A stretch of DNA of 64,000 bases. Source: Bdellovibrio bacteriovorus HD100. Lineage in GTDB: Bacteria; Bdellovibrionota; Bdellovibrionia; Bdellovibrionales; Bdellovibrionaceae. The stretch spans positions 1,612,001 to 1,676,000 of the forward strand of contig NC_005363.1 in assembly GCF_000196175.1 (NCBI RefSeq), given 5' to 3'. This document shows, in pieces, positions 61,397 to 64,000 of this stretch. A program made the position numbers and the translations under genes. Within the stretch, counting starts at the first letter, position 1. The number at the start of each line of letters is the position of its first letter. The notes under the pieces are model-generated. The model worked only from the letters and a program-made list of their open reading frames with translations, was not told where the DNA came from and did no database searches.

Positions 61397-62161
61397 GTGA
61401 CGAAACTTCCCATTTCCCTCGTGATCATTACCTTGAACGAAGAGGCGCACATTGAGCGCTGCATTCGCTCCGCCCCCTTTGTTGACGATGTTGTCGTGGT
61501 CGACAGCTTTTCGACGGATCGCACCGTTGAGATTGCTGAAAAGTGCGGCGCCCGGGTGTTCCAGGAAAAATGGAAGGGTTTTGGTCCACAAAAGGCCTTT
61601 GCAACGGCTCAGGCAAAAAACGATTGGGTGTTGTCCTTGGATGCGGATGAGGCTCTCAGTCCAGAACTGGCTTCCGAGTTGTATGAAAGCTTTCAATCCC
61701 TGGATCCCGAAGCGGGCTATCTGTTCCCGCGAAAGTCCTTTCATTTGGGGCGCTGGATCGTGCACGGCGGGTGGTACCCTGACTATCAACTAAGGCTGTT
61801 TAATAAATCCCGTTCCCAGTGGAATTCCGCGGACGTACACGAAAAAGTGGAAGTCAAACGCATGATTAAAATGAAGCGGGATCTGCTGCACTGGGTGTTT
61901 GATGGTCTGAGTGACCAGGTTGTTACCAACGACCGTTATTCCACCCTGGGCGCCAAGCAGTTGGCGGCTTCAGGCAAGAAATTCTCTTACTTAAAGTTGA
62001 TCTTTAAGCCTTGGGGCAAGTTTATAGAGACCTATTTTGTAAAGCGCGGCTTTATGGATGGGATGCCGGGCTTTGTGATCGCCGTCGGAGCAGCCTATTC
62101 GCTGTTCTTGAAGTTCGCCAAACAGTGGGAGATGGAACGTGTTCACAAAAAGCCTGAATAG
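61397..62161 (+). CDS. Glycosyltransferase family 2 (WaaE/KdtX-like LPS core transferase)
   Basis: About 254 residues from GTG 61397. The GT2 start ISLVIITLNEEAHIERCIRS is at the N-terminus, VVVDSFSTDRTVEIA and LSLDADEALS (DxD-type) follow near residues 32-80, and RKSFHLGRWIVHGGWYPDYQ (two adjoining motifs) is typical of the WaaE group of LPS core glucosyltransferases. An in-frame ATG at 61313 overlaps the divergent outer-membrane gene. I prefer the GTG because family homology begins right there. The 3' end overlaps the next gene by 23 bp. Confidence 0.83.
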   Translation: MTKLPISLVIITLNEEAHIERCIRSAPFVDDVVVVDSFSTDRTVEIAEKCGARVFQEKWKGFGPQKAFATAQAKNDWVLSLDADEALSPELASELYESFQSLDPEAGYLFPRKSFHLGRWIVHGGWYPDYQLRLFNKSRSQWNSADVHEKVEVKRMIKMKRDLLHWVFDGLSDQVVTNDRYSTLGAKQLAASGKKFSYLKLIFKPWGKFIETYFVKRGFMDGMPGFVIAVGAAYSLFLKFAKQWEMERVHKKPE

Positions 62162-63122
62162 TCTTCTTGCGGTTCTTTTGCTGGCGGGGGGCTCTTTGGT
62201 GGATTCCCATGCTTTTGCGACTCCTCCCAAATATCCCGCGGTTCGTGAGGTTCGTGGACAGGTGTGGGTGACGGGGAAAGACGGCAAACGTTTGTCTCTA
62301 AGGGGCGCCACCACTCTGCGTGAAAAGGCGACCCTGGAAACCTCTCTGGACGGGGAAGTTAAAGTACAACTTGATGAAAAACGCAGTTTCACCGTTTTGG
62401 GTGCAAGTGAGCTGGTTATTCCTGTGATCAGTTGGGAAGGCGGCGAGGCTCCGGTTTTGAACCTGAAGTCGGGCCATCTTCACTGGCGTCAGTCCCTCAA
62501 GGACAAGGGGGCTTACAATGTGGCCGTGCGTTCGGACATTTTCGAATTCATCGCCCCGGCCGGGGATTATGTCCTGAGTATGGATCCGGACAAAGCTTTT
62601 GCCGGCGTGAAGATGTTTGAAGGTTCCATGGAGTTTTCCGCCCTGAACGGCGAAGATTCGGCGAAGGTTCAAAGTGGGCAGCAGGTCGGGTTCCAGGGTG
62701 TGCTTGAGGGCGGTGAAATTGCCTATGACATCCTTTTGCAGGGCCGGAAGATCCCTCGCGGGCGACTGACCTCAGTCACGGCTATTGATTTGAAGGAATT
62801 GTCCAAGGCCAGTGAGGCGGAAAAAATGCGCCTGAAAAAACAGGCCTCGGAAAAAGAGCGTGCTGCCAAGGCGAGGGCTGAAAACAAGAGAGCGGGATCC
62901 ATTTGTGAAAAGCCTGCCGGGCGCTTTAACGAATGCTCGTGGACCTGTTTAAACAATCCCAAGAAAGAAAAGAAGGTCTGTCGGGTGGAAATGGCAGGGG
63001 TGTCCTGCGTTCGTCACCGCTGTAACGCCAATGGCGAATGGGCCGAAGAAACGGTCCTTGATGCCGAAAAAGGGGGCAGCGCCTGTAAGGCGCAGGTGGT
63101 CGTAGGCCCTTGTGATTATTAG
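62139..63122 (+). CDS. Secreted FecR-domain protein with Cys-rich C-terminus
   Basis: 327 residues, GTG start with gggag upstream. A signal peptide (LLAVLLLAGGSLVDSHA) precedes a FecR-like beta domain (VREVRGQVWVTGKDG, LREKATLETSLDGEVKVQL, NLKSGHLHWRQ) to about residue 195. A charged, Lys/Ala/Glu-rich helix follows near 225-255, then a C-terminal domain with eight Cys (CEKPAGRFNECSWTC and onwards). It starts inside the WaaE-like gene, so they are co-expressed. The role is unknown; peptidoglycan or LPS structural roles are guesses. Confidence 0.78.
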   Translation: MFTKSLNSLLAVLLLAGGSLVDSHAFATPPKYPAVREVRGQVWVTGKDGKRLSLRGATTLREKATLETSLDGEVKVQLDEKRSFTVLGASELVIPVISWEGGEAPVLNLKSGHLHWRQSLKDKGAYNVAVRSDIFEFIAPAGDYVLSMDPDKAFAGVKMFEGSMEFSALNGEDSAKVQSGQQVGFQGVLEGGEIAYDILLQGRKIPRGRLTSVTAIDLKELSKASEAEKMRLKKQASEKERAAKARAENKRAGSICEKPAGRFNECSWTCLNNPKKEKKVCRVEMAGVSCVRHRCNANGEWAEETVLDAEKGGSACKAQVVVGPCDY

Positions 63123-63160
63123 ACCTTTTTAAAATCTGTCATCCGGGGCCATTTTCGTGC

Positions 63161-63189
63161 TTGCACTTTCTTTGGCAAGGCCCTATAAA
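63161..63189 (+). promoter_or_regulatory. Sigma-70-type promoter of the tRNA-His gene
   Basis: TTGCAC (63161-63166) and TATAAA (63184-63189) are separated by exactly 17 bp and lie 14 bp before the tRNA 5' end. Spacing and position fit a housekeeping promoter. Confidence 0.82.
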
Positions 63190-63203
63190 AGATCTTCCTT
63201 TGT

Positions 63204-63280
63204 GGTGGGTATAGCTCAGTTGGTAGAGCATCGGATTGTGATTCCGAGTGTCGCGGGTTCAAGCCCCGTTACTCACCCCA
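63204..63280 (+). tRNA. tRNA-His (anticodon GTG)
   Basis: The acceptor arms GTGGGTA and TACTCAC pair over seven positions, with a D-arm AGCTCAGTTGGTAGAGC, anticodon stem TCGGA/TCCGA with loop TTGTGAT (anticodon GTG at 63238-63240), and a T-arm GGGTTCAAGCCCC. The 3' CCA is encoded (63278-63280). The G at 63204 is opposite C at 63277, giving the extra G-1:C73 pair that marks histidine tRNA. Confidence 0.97.
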
Positions 63281-63301
63281 ATTTTTCTTCGAATTTCAAA
63301 A

Positions 63302-63327
63302 GGGAGCTGATTCAGCTCCCTTTTTTT
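63302..63327 (+). terminator. Intrinsic terminator after tRNA-His
   Basis: GGGAGCTG-ATT-CAGCTCCC forms an eight-pair hairpin followed by seven T residues. It closes the single-gene tRNA transcript. Confidence 0.92.
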
Positions 63328-63388
63328 ATTTCTAAACTCCTGTAAAAGACAAAGTGCCGCGACTCTGAACCCGGCGTATGCTTTTTCT

Positions 63389-63910
63389 ATGAAGTTACTT
63401 CTGTTGATCGCATTTTCGCTTCTGTTGGGGTGTCAAACCCGTCCGGGTCCTATTCAGATTGATCTGCCTCAGTTGAAGTCTTATTTGACTCAGAAAAATG
63501 AAGTCGCCCCGTGGAGCAGTAAAGCTCGCACGGCATCCTTGGGGGGACGTGCCCCCAGTCAGCAATTAGCACCGACCTTCGGAATGCCTTTCAGTCAGGC
63601 CAAACACAAGGCCCATGTTCTGGATGTGCGCAGCGAAGCGGATTTTGCGCAGTTTAATATGAGCATGGATCCCAGCACCCAAATGCCCGTCAGTAATATT
63701 CCGGCCTTCGTGTTAAAACCTTTGTCGCCGGAGGCGGCTGTAAAGGTGATCGGAGAAAAGGGCATGACGGCGGATTCGATCATTATCGTGGTTTGCAGTC
63801 AGGGGGCGGGGGCTCCGGATATCGCTCAGCAGATTTTCACTTGGGGCTTTCCCCGGGTGTTGAATTATTCCGGCGGTTATTCCGGACTGCCAGGCTGCCG
63901 GGGACAGTAA
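63389..63910 (+). CDS. Rhodanese-like lipoprotein
   Basis: 173 residues. A lipoprotein signal ends at LLLGC (Cys near residue 15). From about residue 70 a rhodanese domain begins with HVLDVRSEADFAQFN and continues VSNIPAFVL, then IIIVVCSQGAGAPDIAQQI with the catalytic-type Cys near residue 136, and VLNYSGGYSGLPG. The usual active loop CRxGxRS is altered to CSQGAG. Envelope rhodaneses may handle sulfane sulfur or act as protein-binding domains. It follows the tRNA terminator and stands alone. Confidence 0.85.
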   Translation: MKLLLLIAFSLLLGCQTRPGPIQIDLPQLKSYLTQKNEVAPWSSKARTASLGGRAPSQQLAPTFGMPFSQAKHKAHVLDVRSEADFAQFNMSMDPSTQMPVSNIPAFVLKPLSPEAAVKVIGEKGMTADSIIIVVCSQGAGAPDIAQQIFTWGFPRVLNYSGGYSGLPGCRGQ

Positions 63911-63955
63911 TATTTTCCAACCAACTATAAACAAAAAGTCTTTTCTTTGTGTTCG

Positions 63956-64000
63956 ATGAAAATGCCCGTATATGAATTGCACTCAATTAAATTCAACGGA
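63956..64000 (+). CDS. Possible start of a gene cut by the window edge
   Basis: An open frame of 15 codons starts at ATG 63956 (MKMPVYELHSIKFNG) and runs off the right edge. No strong Shine-Dalgarno sequence precedes it. It may be a real gene start, but the evidence is thin. Confidence 0.25.
   Translation, partial: MKMPVYELHSIKFNG

Overview
The window looks like the chromosome of a Gram-negative predatory bacterium of the Bdellovibrio type. This is inferred from the gene mix and was not confirmed by any search. The clues are a very long secreted fibre with a self-cleaving S74 chaperone tail, a carotenoid operon, a membrane pyrophosphatase, many Sec-secreted outer-membrane proteins and a large surface-polysaccharide locus. 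Flanking genes are of medium GC. The stretch from about 2.1 to 17 kb is visibly more AT-rich, as is usual for exchangeable O-antigen loci.

Positions 1-26,900 form a Wzx/Wzy-type surface-glycan locus. It opens with the 3' part of an LtaS-like sulfatase-fold phosphotransferase, a hexapeptide acyltransferase and a DUF115/sialyltransferase-like protein. A tight operon for a legionaminic-acid-like nonulosonic acid follows (legB, legC, legG, formyltransferase, PIG-L deacetylase, legI, neuD, a PtmE-type CBS-nucleotidyltransferase, legF). Next come a Wzz-like protein, Wzx and Wzy. A second module (wbuX-hisH-hisF-fnlA-fnlB-fnlC-wbuB) is predicted to make and transfer 2-acetimidoylamino-2,6-dideoxy-L-galactose (L-FucNAm). 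On the minus strand lie a 4-reductase-like epimerase, a PglC-type initiating transferase and a PglD-like acetyltransferase, divergent from a WbpM/FlaA1-type dehydratase. A methyltransferase ends the block.

Positions 27,000-39,200 are mixed: a short GDPD-like lipoprotein, a nitronate monooxygenase, the mobile mystery protein A/B pair (HTH plus Fic) behind three palindromes spaced exactly 33 bp apart, an orphan RHH protein, a DUF296 protein, cysK, an EEP-family phosphatase, the 1,365-residue fibre, and an ECF sigma factor translationally coupled to a membrane protein.

Positions 39,400-46,600 hold the K+-dependent-type membrane pyrophosphatase, a GC-rich tandem repeat, a strong terminator and various envelope genes (GDT1, ExoD, Cys-rich, MFS, lipocalin), ending with a LysR regulator. 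Positions 46,687-54,200 are a carotenoid cluster: crtE, crtI, crtB and an unassigned His-rich membrane protein on the plus strand, a fatty-acid-hydroxylase-family enzyme plus a two-gene ABC exporter on the minus strand, and crtY. Positions 54,200-64,000 are mostly core genes: trmO, a SpoU methylase, metG, a beta-carbonic-anhydrase-like lipoprotein lacking the zinc-ligand His, a class IV aminotransferase, mreB, a WaaE-like glycosyltransferase, a FecR-domain protein, tRNA-His and a rhodanese-like lipoprotein.
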